In this document: positions 1-8,027 of the stretch, one piece after another | Layout of the letters: each line of letters opens with the position of its first letter | Numbering within the stretch: position 1 is the stretch's first letter | Source: Gammaproteobacteria bacterium | GTDB lineage: Bacteria; Pseudomonadota; Gammaproteobacteria; Pseudomonadales; Halomonadaceae | Length of the DNA: 19,544 nt | NCBI GenBank assembly: GCA_023485185.1 | Contig: JAMCZP010000205.1 | Location: forward strand, 1-19,544 | Direction of reading: 5' to 3' | Program-made: the position numbers and the translations under genes | The notes under the pieces: model-generated | What the model was told of the DNA's origin: nothing | What the model saw: only the letters and a program-made list of their open reading frames with translations | The model's database searches: none

Positions 1-462
1 CCGCTCACGCTGAAGATGTTGAATAAGCCCATTTGATGCGGCTTCAATCATATCAAGAACGTTTTCAAACCCCTCTTCACCACCATAGTAAGGATCGGGC
101 ACTTCAACGCCGGGCGTACCCGCAAAATCCAAAAACAGACCAGTATGCGCCCTGCTATCAGCAGGTTTCAGCTCACGCATGGCGCGTAAATTATCCTGAT
201 CCATACCCAGCACATAATCGAATTCAGTAAAATCCTGCTCACTAAGCTGCCGGGCACGCAGGCCGCTTAAATCAATTTCACGCCGCTTTGCTGCCTGCTG
301 GGCGCGCTGGTCCGGCGCTTTACCTACATGCCAATTACCCACACCACAGGAATCCACTTCCACCGCATTGCTCATTCCGGCTCTTTCAAGGGCACGGCGA
401 AAAACACCTTCAGCAGTAGGCGAGCGGCAAATATTTCCCAAACATACAAATAACACTTTCAC
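1..462 (-). CDS. Low-molecular-weight protein-tyrosine phosphatase (3' end cut by window edge)
   Basis: This is a cytosolic low-molecular-weight phosphotyrosine phosphatase. In gammaproteobacteria such enzymes usually control a polysaccharide tyrosine kinase. The frame runs open from a GTG at 460-462 to the window edge, giving 154 codons. It starts VKVLFVCLGNICRS, which holds the active-site loop C-x5-R-S (CLGNICRS). Near the C-terminus is PDPYYGG, whose Asp is the family's general acid. Family members are about 150-160 aa, so only a few residues should be missing. The GTG start is preceded by GAGGAG with a 7-nt spacer. The gene lies 22 nt downstream of kdsB on the same strand, and the ptpA-kdsB pairing is also seen in Pseudomonas. 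Function is confident; the physiological substrate is unknown. Confidence 0.9.
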   Translation of the reverse strand, partial: MKVLFVCLGNICRSPTAEGVFRRALERAGMSNAVEVDSCGVGNWHVGKAPDQRAQQAAKRREIDLSGLRARQLSEQDFTEFDYVLGMDQDNLRAMRELKPADSRAHTGLFLDFAGTPGVEVPDPYYGGEEGFENVLDMIEAASNGLIQHLQRER

Positions 463-484
463 TGCAACGCTCCTCACCTACTGA

Positions 485-1258
485 TTAACAATTTGACTGA
501 GCAATTAACGCCCGGACACGCGCTAGGTCTTCAGCCGTATCCACACCTGTGGGGTTAACCTCACAGGCCAACGCCACCTGGATCAAATGGCCATTTTGCA
601 GTGCGCGTAGTTGCTCTAACTGCTCTAGCTGTTCAAGGCTGGAGGCTGGCCAATCTTGGTAAGCGGCTAAAAAACCGGCACGGTAGGCATATAAACCAAT
701 ATGGCGTAGCCATGCATCCGTCGCCAGCAGCGCGGGAGGCGCTTTGAACTGCTCACGATCCCAAGGAATAGGTGCCCTGGAGAAATAGAGCGCCCGGCCT
801 TGAAGCGTACGCACCACTTTAACCACATTGGGGTTGAACAGGGTGTCGACATCGTTGATAGGCTCCGCCAGCGTTGCTATCGACGCCTCGGCGTCATCGG
901 CTAAACGCAGCGCCACCTGATTAATCAATGCGGGAGGAATAAGCGGTTCATCGCCCTGTACATTTACCAGCAGTGCGTCACTTGCCAACCCCAGCACATC
1001 CGCCACTTCCGCCAAGCGATCAGTGCCTGAAGGATGATCGTCACGGGTCATAATCACTTCGGCACCATAGGCCAGCATGGCATCACGAATACGAGCATCA
1101 TCCGTTGCCACTACAACTCTGCTAGCGTGGCTTTGGCAGGCGCGTCGCCACACATGAGCGACCATCGGCTCACCGGCAATATCCAGCAGCGGTTTGCCGG
1201 GTAACCGAGTTGAGCTATAGCGTGCAGGCACAACGACGGTAAAATCAGGAAAGGTCAT
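485..1258 (-). CDS. kdsB: 3-deoxy-manno-octulosonate cytidylyltransferase (CMP-Kdo synthetase)
   Basis: KdsB activates Kdo with CTP to form CMP-Kdo, the sugar donor for the LPS inner core, in the cytosol. The 257-aa product has the N-terminal nucleotide-binding stretch [17 protein letters not shown], then [15 protein letters not shown] and [10 protein letters not shown], all typical of the family, and its length is normal. The frame extends one codon further to a TTG, but the ATG at 1256-1258 is preferred. It shares one base with the TGA of the upstream Trm112 gene (TGATG), which suggests translational coupling. A run [10 protein letters not shown] near residue 210 is at normal alignment length compared with E. 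coli KdsB. It belongs to the LPS unit with lpxK and msbA. Confidence 0.97.
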   Translation of the reverse strand: MTFPDFTVVVPARYSSTRLPGKPLLDIAGEPMVAHVWRRACQSHASRVVVATDDARIRDAMLAYGAEVIMTRDDHPSGTDRLAEVADVLGLASDALLVNVQGDEPLIPPALINQVALRLADDAEASIATLAEPINDVDTLFNPNVVKVVRTLQGRALYFSRAPIPWDREQFKAPPALLATDAWLRHIGLYAYRAGFLAAYQDWPASSLEQLEQLEQLRALQNGHLIQVALACEVNPTGVDTAEDLARVRALIAQSNC

Positions 1259-1479
1259 CAAGCGCCTCCTGAATGTCCTGGTGAGCGCCCTGGTGACGTG
1301 TGTAGCTTTTCATCAGCATCCATGATGCGTGCTTCTTCCGGCAACATCACCGGAATACCCTCTTGGATAGGATAGGCTAGGCCATCGTAGTGACAGCGCA
1401 GCTCTTGGGCTTCGCGATCATATTTAAGTTTACCGTTACACAATGGGCAAACCAGCATTGCCAGCAATTCCTTATCCAT
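1258..1479 (-). CDS. Trm112-family (YcaR-like) small zinc-ribbon protein
   Basis: This is a small Trm112/UPF0434-family protein like E. coli YcaR. Homologues act as partners of methyltransferases in other lineages; the bacterial role is not firmly known. The product is 73 aa with CPLC at residues 11-14 and a third Cys at 29, as in YcaR. An in-frame ATG lies two codons further upstream (1483-1485). ATG 1477-1479 is chosen because AAAGGAG sits 8 nt before it, and because the family begins MD(K/H)xLL. The conserved region ends near residue 60. The last part, [12 protein letters not shown], is an extra tail of three 4-residue units. The gene sits between lpxK (13-nt gap) and kdsB (1-nt overlap). 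Confidence 0.88.
   Translation of the reverse strand: MDKELLAMLVCPLCNGKLKYDREAQELRCHYDGLAYPIQEGIPVMLPEEARIMDADEKLHTSPGRSPGHSGGA
1261..1296 (-). repeat. Three 12-bp tandem units encoding the C-terminal tail of the Trm112 protein
   Basis: On the minus strand, three consecutive 12-bp units read TCACCAGGGCGC, TCACCAGGACAT and TCAGGAGGCGCT, and the next bases are the TGA stop. They encode SPGR, SPGH and SGGA in frame. The first two units match at 9 of 12 positions; the third is more diverged. The tail they encode is absent from the roughly 60-aa family core. Confidence 0.6.
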
Positions 1480-1492
1480 GCGCATATCTCCT

Positions 1493-2491
1493 TTAGGAAA
1501 GTGCTGACAGCCGCGCTGTCAGCCAGTGCTCAAATTCAAGTGGAAGCGTTGCCTCTACGTCTAATACCCAACTATTAGATGGCGCGAGGTCGTAACACTT
1601 CACGGCATCTTTGGCGGTCATGATAAGCGGGCGAGACTCCGCAAAATTAAGCGCTTCAGCGCTAAAGCGCTGGTGATCTGCCAACGGATGCCAATCGCCC
1701 GTCACACCCAGCGCCGTTAACGTGCGAAAGAAGCGTTCGGGATGCCCAATGCCTGCCACGGCATGCACCGGCAGACTAAACGGCAAGGGAGTTAACGGAA
1801 ATCTTTTGCCATCTTCCAGGCGGCGCCAGCAGCGCGGCGCTAACTGCATAGTAGTGATAGATGCGATGGGCAGTGGTTGATGTTTGGGCCCATTGACGAT
1901 CACTGCATCAACGCGCTGTAACCGGCCAGGCGACTCGCGCAGCGGCCCCGCAGGCAGGCAGCGGCCATTACCCAGCCCACGGGCACCGTCGATCACTAAC
2001 AGTTCAATATCCCGCGCCAATGCCAAATGTTGCAAGCCGTCGTCACTCAAGATGATATCGCACCCCGCTTCCACCAGCGCCTGAACACCTCGCGCGCGCT
2101 TAGGATCCGCCACCACTGGCAGCTTGGTTTGTTGCGCCAGCATAAGAGGCTCATCGCCACTTTCAGCAACGTTAGTATGGGGGGTTACCAACAGTGGGTA
2201 TTGCAGCGCTTTACCACCGTAGCCACGGGTAACGATACCCGGCGACCACCCTTGCGCCACCAATCTGTGTGCCAACCACGCCACCAGCGGTGATTTTCCA
2301 GTCCCACCTAAGGTTATATTGCCCACTACGATAACCGGCACTGGAGCTCGCCATGAGTCTTTTCTACCGCTTAGGTAGGCCTGCTCACGGCGCGCCATAC
2401 CCCACTGATAAAGCATGCCCAAGGGCGCCAACGGCCAGAGCCATTGACTACCTTGATAGGCCCCTCGCAGCCAGCGCTCGGCCAACTTCAT
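1493..2491 (-). CDS. lpxK: Tetraacyldisaccharide 4'-kinase
   Basis: LpxK phosphorylates the 4' position of the tetraacyldisaccharide-1-phosphate lipid A precursor using ATP, at the inner face of the inner membrane. The product is 332 aa, normal for the family. It has an N-terminal amphipathic and hydrophobic segment (about residues 10-30) that would anchor it. The P-loop GNITLGGTGKSPLV is at 57-70. A DDGLQH motif of the family lies near the middle. Its ATG overlaps the msbA stop by 4 nt (ATGA), so the two are probably translationally coupled. That places lipid A synthesis and export in one unit. Confidence 0.97.
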   Translation of the reverse strand: MKLAERWLRGAYQGSQWLWPLAPLGMLYQWGMARREQAYLSGRKDSWRAPVPVIVVGNITLGGTGKSPLVAWLAHRLVAQGWSPGIVTRGYGGKALQYPLLVTPHTNVAESGDEPLMLAQQTKLPVVADPKRARGVQALVEAGCDIILSDDGLQHLALARDIELLVIDGARGLGNGRCLPAGPLRESPGRLQRVDAVIVNGPKHQPLPIASITTMQLAPRCWRRLEDGKRFPLTPLPFSLPVHAVAGIGHPERFFRTLTALGVTGDWHPLADHQRFSAEALNFAESRPLIMTAKDAVKCYDLAPSNSWVLDVEATLPLEFEHWLTARLSALS

Positions 2492-4224
2492 TGCACTTCT
2501 TGAAACTGTAGCTGATGCAGTGCCGCATAGGCACCATTTGCATCCAGTAGCGCTTGATGGGGGCCTTCTTCAATAATGCGCCCCTGATCCATCACAATAA
2601 TCCTGTCTGCCCGCTCAATGGTCGATAAGCGGTGTGCAATGACCAAGGTGGTGCGCCCTTCACACACACGCTCCAGGGCTTTTTGAATGTAGCGCTCAGA
2701 CTCGGTGTCCAGCGCTGAGGTAGCTTCATCAAGCACTAACAGCGGCGCGTCTTTATAGATCGCCCGAGCAATCGCTAACCGCTGGCGTTGGCCGCCGGAA
2801 AGCATCACGCCGTTTTCACCGACAATGGTGGCATAACCATTGGGGAGCTTTTCAATAAACTCATGAGCATAGGCAGCTTCAGCAGCCGCCTTGACGGCAT
2901 CGAGATCAGGGTTTTCCACCCCGTAGGCAATATTATTGGCAATCGAGGCGTTAAATAGCGTTACCTGTTGAGAGACTAACGCAATCTGCTGACGCAGCGG
3001 GCCCAAGGCGTACTCATCAATATCAATACCATCGATCCGAATACTGCCTTCACTGAGGCGATAAAAGCGCGGCAACAGGCTAATCAGCGTCGACTTACCG
3101 CTTCCAGAGCGACCAACAATGGCGACGAGCTCCCCCGGCGCTAAGCGAAGATTAATATTGTGCAGCACGTTGGGCTGATCAGCGTCATAGCGGAAACTGA
3201 CATTATCAATCTCTACGTCACCGCTTAAACGATGCGTAATACGCTTACCCTCATCAGGCTCGGGCGCCATATCCAGTAGCCCAAAGAGTTCGGATGCTGC
3301 TGCAATGCCTTTTTGGATTTCACCATTAATCTCTGTTAACTGGCGCACGGGCTTAATCATTAACGCGGCGGCGGTAATAAAGGCAACAAACTCGCCTGGC
3401 GTCATGTTCGCCATGAGTGAAGGTGCCATCGCCAGCCAGACCAGCATTGCCATTGAGATAGCCACCAGCATCAGTATCACGGGTGAACTGACTGCGCGGG
3501 TCATGGCTTCTTTCATACTTTGGCGACGATTCTCTTCACTGACTCGCTCAAAGCGCTGCTTCTCATACGCTTCTGCACCGTGTGTACGCACGACCCGGTA
3601 ACCGGATAGCGCTTCTGAGGCGATATGCGTTACATCCCCCATGGAGTGCTGAATGCGCTTTGAAATACGTCTAAAGCGTTTACTAACGTAGTTGACCACT
3701 AAAGCAATAATCGGTGTCACGCCCAAAAACAGCAGCGTAAGCATCCAATTAGTCCATAGTAGATAGAGGATCAAACCAACCACAAAGAGGCCTTCGCGCA
3801 GAATAATCGTGACCGCCTGAGTGGCAGCTCCGGCGACCTGTTCTACGTGGTAGGTAACCCGCGATACTAATTGCCCGCTTGAGTGGTGGTCAAAAAACCA
3901 GCCGGGCAAATGGAGCAGGTGGGCAAAAACATCACAGCGCAGGGTGTGTATCACGTAACGACCTACGTAGGACATAAAATAGGTGCTTAAAAAAGTACCT
4001 AGCCCCCTGGCGGAAAACATAATAATCACAAAGAGTGGCAGGAATAGCCTGAATGCCGCATCAGGGTTTTGTATGCCATCAATCAGGCGCTTCATCATTT
4101 CGGCCAGCGCAGTACTCGATGCGGCATAAACGACAAACCCTACCAGCGCCAGCGCAAACGCTCGCCAATGCGGTTTTACGTAGCTCAATAACCGTTTATA
4201 GATATCCCAGCTTGATTCAGCCAC
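2488..4224 (-). CDS. msbA: Lipid A export ATP-binding/permease protein MsbA
   Basis: MsbA is the homodimeric ABC exporter that flips core-lipid A across the inner membrane. From the chosen start the product is 578 aa. An N-terminal six-helix transmembrane domain (about 1-320) precedes a nucleotide-binding domain. That domain has Walker A GRSGSGKS at 371-378, the signature LSGGQ at 475-479, Walker B LLVLDE at 495-500 and the switch His in IAHRLST near 531. The frame opens further to a TTG at 4239, but GTG 4222-4224 has AGGAG 5 nt upstream while the TTG has no ribosome-binding site. The gene is 56 nt after comEC and overlaps lpxK. The placement with lpxK supports MsbA over a generic multidrug ABC exporter. 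Confidence 0.95.
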   Translation of the reverse strand: MAESSWDIYKRLLSYVKPHWRAFALALVGFVVYAASSTALAEMMKRLIDGIQNPDAAFRLFLPLFVIIMFSARGLGTFLSTYFMSYVGRYVIHTLRCDVFAHLLHLPGWFFDHHSSGQLVSRVTYHVEQVAGAATQAVTIILREGLFVVGLILYLLWTNWMLTLLFLGVTPIIALVVNYVSKRFRRISKRIQHSMGDVTHIASEALSGYRVVRTHGAEAYEKQRFERVSEENRRQSMKEAMTRAVSSPVILMLVAISMAMLVWLAMAPSLMANMTPGEFVAFITAAALMIKPVRQLTEINGEIQKGIAAASELFGLLDMAPEPDEGKRITHRLSGDVEIDNVSFRYDADQPNVLHNINLRLAPGELVAIVGRSGSGKSTLISLLPRFYRLSEGSIRIDGIDIDEYALGPLRQQIALVSQQVTLFNASIANNIAYGVENPDLDAVKAAAEAAYAHEFIEKLPNGYATIVGENGVMLSGGQRQRLAIARAIYKDAPLLVLDEATSALDTESERYIQKALERVCEGRTTLVIAHRLSTIERADRIIVMDQGRIIEEGPHQALLDANGAYAALHQLQFQEVQ

Positions 4225-4229
4225 GCGCG

Positions 4230-4234
4230 CTCCT
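4230..4234 (-). promoter_or_regulatory. Ribosome-binding site deciding the msbA start
   Basis: AGGAG on the minus strand lies 5 nt upstream of GTG 4222-4224. The alternative upstream TTG (4237-4239) has no comparable site, so this favours the GTG start. Confidence 0.6.
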
Positions 4235-4280
4235 GGCAATAGTGTGCAATGCGGAGGATTCTACCTTATGCCAGCGAGCT

Positions 4281-6551
4281 TCAACACCGGTTACGTCGAC
4301 TAGGCAGTGGACGCGTTGTCTGGATCTGAACAGGCTGCTCTGCCTTTAGCCAAAAACGTAGTGCCCCATCTTGAGCAGTATTCCATAGACAGCTCTCTTG
4401 CTGACGAAAACGACGCACTACCGGGTCAACAGGATGTTTAAAAGAGTTTTCCCGCCCTGCGCTAAAAATGACATGTTCGGGGGTCGTATGGCGCACAAAC
4501 TGAATCCCCGAACTGGTAGCACTACCATGGTGCCCTGCTACTAGAACACTTACCGGCGGCTCGACCGCTAATAAAAAGCGGCGCTCAATCTCGGTACTTA
4601 CGTCGCCGGTAATGAGTAATCGCTGCTGACCTGTGCTGACCTCTAGCACACAGGAACGATCATTGGCTGAAAACGCATTGCTGCCAGCAGGCGGCCACAG
4701 GATGCGGTAATTAACCCCATCACGCTGCCATGCTTGACCGCGCCGGCAGGAGCTAGCGGTGAGGGGCAATTGTTCACCCAACGGCAACATCCACTGACCG
4801 ACATGGTGATCAGCCAACAATGCGCTGACGCCCCCTGCATGATCATTATCCGCGTGGCTGACAATCACGTGATCAAATTGTTGCCCCGGTGACCAGAGGG
4901 TTTCCAGCGGCATAAAACCGCCACGAAAGCGCGGCCCAGTATCGTAGAGAAGACGATAATTTTCACTACGCAATTCGATCAACTGCCCTTGCCCTACATC
5001 GTACACGCTAACGCTTACCGCCCCTTGGGGAGAGTCCTCAGACAACGACCACCAAGGAAGCGTGACGACTAACGTGGCAGAGGCCACCCGCAACCCAGGT
5101 AACACGGCAGGCAGCCCCCAGCACAGCGACATGAACAGCAAGGCGAAAGCCAATGGGTAGGTGAGTGTTCGATCTGGCTCCCACAGCGGCCACTGCTTCA
5201 CAGACACCGTTAGTAAGAAGTGAAAAACACCAAGAGCAATCTCAAACAGCCACCACAACCCATGACTCAACCACGGCACCGGTGACAATAACCACCCCAG
5301 TAGCGCTGTTGGCACCATGATAGAACTCACCCACGGTACGGCAATTAAGTTAATCAGCGGTGCGGCGGGAGCTACCCTGCCAAAGGCTATCAATACCGCG
5401 GCAGCCATCAACGGTGCCAACAGCAACTGTGTTCTAACCAGCGCCCAACACCAACCTTTAACTCCCCGTGGGCGCTGGCGCCCTTGCCAAATAATGATTA
5501 ACCACGCCACCGCCACAAACGATAACCACATGCCAGGGCGCCATAGGGCTAAGGGATCAACGATGAGCACCAGCCCGAGGGCTAACCACCAGCCCTGCCA
5601 AGGACTTGGCGCATGACGTCCACTGAGCACCCAAAGGCCAATCAGCGTCATTACCATCGCCCGCATGGCTGGCGGCGCCATACCGGCGAGCGCGGCATAG
5701 CCAACGCAGGCCACCGCGGCACACCACCATGGCCAAGTACGCATTCGCCAGCTGGTAGGCGTGGTAAACCGAGCAACTAGTTTCGCTAGCAGTAGTACAA
5801 ACGAGGCCACTAGCCCTACGTGCAGACCAGAAATCACCACTAAGTGGGTCGTGCCCGTTGCGTTTAACAGCGACCAGTCGTCTTGGGTCAACTGTTCGCT
5901 GTCGCCGAGGGTTAGCGCCGCTAACCAACGTTTTGTGCGCTCGCTAAGCGACTGCTGAGCTAAAAAGTCGAGCGCTAACTGACGTAACGAAGGGGCTTCA
6001 GCGGCTATTAGAGCAGGCGGTGGTTCCTGACGCAGATAACCGGTGGCGTGAATACCTTCGCGCCACAGCCACTGTTCAAAGTTGAAGCTACTCGGATTAG
6101 CAAAACCACTGGGTGGGCGTAAGCGCAGCGTCATCCGCCACTGCTCGCCGGGCTTAAACACTGCATCGCTGTAAGCCGTTACTCGCACCTTAGAAAGCGT
6201 TGAGCAAGAGGGGCGCTGCGCAGGGCCCGTGCATTTATTGACTTGCAGTAACAATCGCGTTGCATCGCCCACTGGCTGAGCCGTTAAAACCTTCGCCTCG
6301 ACGGCGAGATCCACGCCGCTTAAACCCGCGGGTAAACGGCTAGTCCACTCGCGCTGAACCCCAAAAAATACCCACATAGCGATAAGCAACCAAACCACAT
6401 GCCGCGAGCGCCACACCATTACCAGTAAAAAAGCGATAAATGCACAGCCAAGAAGGAGGTGCGTTGTCATATACGAGATGGCGCTATACCAGGCAAAAAC
6501 ACCACCAAGCAGAGCCGCTATGGCGGTGGGTATGGCAATACCTAACCGCAT
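4281..6551 (-). CDS. comEC: ComEC/Rec2 family DNA internalization channel
   Basis: ComEC is the inner-membrane channel that carries single-stranded DNA into the cytosol during natural transformation. The product is 756 aa. It has N-terminal membrane helices, a DUF4131-like soluble region (about 80-190), and the competence domain with VISGLHVGL at 239-247 followed by many helices. A C-terminal metallo-beta-lactamase-like domain carries DVGQGQ (518-523), HADNDHAGG from 566, a GDVS motif near 649 and AGHHGS at 672-677. The metal-binding motifs look intact, so the gene appears functional. An ATG 13 codons upstream (6590) is in frame, but the start at 6551 has AAGGAGG 5 nt before it. It is the first gene of the comEC-msbA-lpxK unit. 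Confidence 0.95.
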   Translation of the reverse strand: MRLGIAIPTAIAALLGGVFAWYSAISYMTTHLLLGCAFIAFLLVMVWRSRHVVWLLIAMWVFFGVQREWTSRLPAGLSGVDLAVEAKVLTAQPVGDATRLLLQVNKCTGPAQRPSCSTLSKVRVTAYSDAVFKPGEQWRMTLRLRPPSGFANPSSFNFEQWLWREGIHATGYLRQEPPPALIAAEAPSLRQLALDFLAQQSLSERTKRWLAALTLGDSEQLTQDDWSLLNATGTTHLVVISGLHVGLVASFVLLLAKLVARFTTPTSWRMRTWPWWCAAVACVGYAALAGMAPPAMRAMVMTLIGLWVLSGRHAPSPWQGWWLALGLVLIVDPLALWRPGMWLSFVAVAWLIIIWQGRQRPRGVKGWCWALVRTQLLLAPLMAAAVLIAFGRVAPAAPLINLIAVPWVSSIMVPTALLGWLLSPVPWLSHGLWWLFEIALGVFHFLLTVSVKQWPLWEPDRTLTYPLAFALLFMSLCWGLPAVLPGLRVASATLVVTLPWWSLSEDSPQGAVSVSVYDVGQGQLIELRSENYRLLYDTGPRFRGGFMPLETLWSPGQQFDHVIVSHADNDHAGGVSALLADHHVGQWMLPLGEQLPLTASSCRRGQAWQRDGVNYRILWPPAGSNAFSANDRSCVLEVSTGQQRLLITGDVSTEIERRFLLAVEPPVSVLVAGHHGSATSSGIQFVRHTTPEHVIFSAGRENSFKHPVDPVVRRFRQQESCLWNTAQDGALRFWLKAEQPVQIQTTRPLPSRRNRC

Positions 6552-6556
6552 ACGGC

Positions 6557-6563
6557 CCTCCTT
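6557..6563 (-). promoter_or_regulatory. Strong ribosome-binding site deciding the comEC start
   Basis: AAGGAGG on the minus strand is 5 nt upstream of ATG 6549-6551. This is a near-perfect anti-16S match and argues against the in-frame ATG at 6588-6590. Confidence 0.75.
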
Positions 6564-6648
6564 AGCGACGGTTGATTGCTTGACTAGCATAGCCGAAGGG
6601 CAATGCTATATGGATAATAGGCAAAATTGATAAGTAAGAGTATCTGTC

Positions 6649-7200
6649 ATGCCGCGCCGGTTCCTGCAGCGCTACATGCCCAAACCCGACACTATCAGGA
6701 AACAGCGCTCGCTGCGTTTTATGGCACCGCTGATTGCAGATCCGGGCTTGTGGCTTTTAACTCGCCGAAGCGTTGCGAATGCGTTTAGCGTGGGCGTCTT
6801 TTGCGCCATGCTGCCAATCCCCTTCCAAATGGTGGTAGCAGCCCTGGGCGCGCGTTTAACGCGCTGTAACTTAGCGCTATCCATTGGCTTGGTGTGGATT
6901 ACCAACCCGTTGACCATGCCGCTGATTTTTTACGGTAATTATCGCATCGGTACGTTCATACTAGGCGCGCCAGTACGGGAAGCACCCTCGCGTATTTCCA
7001 CGCGCTGGATTGCCGAGCAGATGCACGACATTATGCCGCCATTAATTGTCGGCTCACTGGTCACAGCGATCATTTTAGCCATCGTCGTCAATATAGGTAT
7101 CCGTCTGATCTGGCGCTGGCACGTCTCCCATAACTGGAAGCGCCGCCGCCTAAAGAGAAGGCAGCGGCGCGCGCGAATTGAAGCAGAGTTTGATGATTGA
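6649..7200 (+). CDS. DUF2062 domain membrane protein
   Basis: This is a 183-aa DUF2062-family protein of unknown function. The family signature is visible: a basic N-terminal region, a hydrophobic segment around residues 45-70 (SVGVFCAMLPIPFQMVVAAL), then WITNPLTMPLIFYGNYRIG near 85-105. A further membrane helix lies at about 128-155, followed by a very basic tail rich in RRR and KRR. The start ATG has a weak AAGAG site 8 nt upstream. A DUF2062 gene also sits between comEC and lol genes in Pseudomonas, which hints at an envelope role (inference only). The last codons run into a 13-bp tandem array that includes the stop codon. Confidence 0.85.
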   Translation: MPRRFLQRYMPKPDTIRKQRSLRFMAPLIADPGLWLLTRRSVANAFSVGVFCAMLPIPFQMVVAALGARLTRCNLALSIGLVWITNPLTMPLIFYGNYRIGTFILGAPVREAPSRISTRWIAEQMHDIMPPLIVGSLVTAIILAIVVNIGIRLIWRWHVSHNWKRRRLKRRQRRARIEAEFDD

Positions 7201-7266
7201 ACTTGATGACTGAGTTAGATGACTGAGCTTGACGATTAGGATTAATGACCAGGCTTGATCATCAGC
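7189..7266. repeat. Six-unit degenerate 13-bp tandem array, consensus CTTGATGACTGAG
   Basis: Six consecutive 13-bp units start at 7189, 7202, 7215, 7228, 7241 and 7254. Units 2 (cttgatgactgag) and 3 (ttagatgactgag) differ at two positions. Columns 2, 5 and 8 are invariant (T, A, A) in all six. A weaker seventh unit may follow at 7267-7279. The first unit contains the last codons and the TGA stop of the DUF2062 gene. The last reaches nearly to the stop of the convergent lolD gene. The array fills the whole intergenic gap and has no terminator hairpin that I can see. Confidence 0.75.
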
Positions 7267-7274
7267 CTAAATCA

Positions 7275-8027
7275 CTAACGCCCAGGCGTCTGCTCAATCA
7301 ATTTACCCGCATCCAGCTTCAGGATACGGTCTTGGTGAGCGGCAAGCCCCACGTCATGGGTAACGATCACAAACGCACAGGCACTCTCTTTTGCCAGTTC
7401 ATCCATGAGCGCCAATATGGTCGCCGCCGTGGTCTGGTCAAGATTACCCGTGGGCTCATCCATCAATACCAAGCTTGGGTCAGTCACCAATGCCCGAGCG
7501 ATTGCCACCCGCTGACGCTCACCGCCTGAAAGCTCACCCGGCTTATGGTTTGCACGTGGCCCCATGCCTACCCGCTCGAGTATCTGCATGGCGCGCTGCT
7601 CGGCCGTTTTTTTCGACTGGCCGCGAATAATCAACGGCAAAGCCGCATTTTCGACCGCAGTAAACTCCGCCAGCAAATGGTGGAATTGGTACACAAAACC
7701 AATATAGCGGTTTCTAAAACGACCCAGCGCTGCTTCATTCAAGCCTGACAGCGGCTCACCAGCAATCACCACACTGCCGTTGCTCGGGCGATCAAGACCG
7801 CCCAACAGGTTAAGCAGCGTGGTCTTGCCTGAACCAGAACTGCCGACGATGGCAACCCGTTCACCGGCACGCACCTGCAAATTTAACCCATCCAACACCG
7901 TTAGGTCTTGGGGGCCTTCGCTGTAAGTTCTGGTCAGCCCCTGGCAGTCAAGCATAATGGCGGCTTCTTGAGGTGTTTCCATGGGCATACTCATTTCTGC
8001 ATTCTCATGTCGAAAACCGTTATTCAT
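7275..8027 (-). CDS. lolD: Lipoprotein-releasing system ATP-binding protein LolD
   Basis: LolD is the ATPase of the Lol ABC transporter, which extracts outer-membrane lipoproteins from the inner membrane and hands them to LolA. The product is about 250 aa. It shows Walker A GSSGSGKT, the Q-loop YQFHHL, the signature LSGGERQRVAIARAL, Walker B LVLMDEPTGNLD and the switch His in VTHD. These fit the LolD/MacB-type subfamily. The frame opens to 8039. ATG 8025-8027 is chosen because it overlaps the upstream permease stop (ATGAATAA), but no good ribosome-binding site marks any of the several ATGs before about 7950. The N-terminus is therefore uncertain by up to 28 residues. Confidence 0.93.
   Translation of the reverse strand: MNNGFRHENAEMSMPMETPQEAAIMLDCQGLTRTYSEGPQDLTVLDGLNLQVRAGERVAIVGSSGSGKTTLLNLLGGLDRPSNGSVVIAGEPLSGLNEAALGRFRNRYIGFVYQFHHLLAEFTAVENAALPLIIRGQSKKTAEQRAMQILERVGMGPRANHKPGELSGGERQRVAIARALVTDPSLVLMDEPTGNLDQTTAATILALMDELAKESACAFVIVTHDVGLAAHQDRILKLDAGKLIEQTPGR

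Noticed and set aside
620..655. [10 protein letters not shown] repeat in KdsB as a repeat expansion
   Set aside because: E. coli KdsB has an equal-length stretch (LEHIESLEQL type) at this place, so it is normal helix sequence and not an insertion.
5317..5958. Several 65-123 aa open frames on either strand within comEC
   Set aside because: All overlap the conserved ComEC frame, which has intact motifs; none has a recognisable family or a good start.
6591..6648. Promoters in the comEC-DUF2062 divergent gap
   Set aside because: GATAAT-like and TATATG-like hexamers are present, but no -35 element sits at acceptable spacing on either strand.
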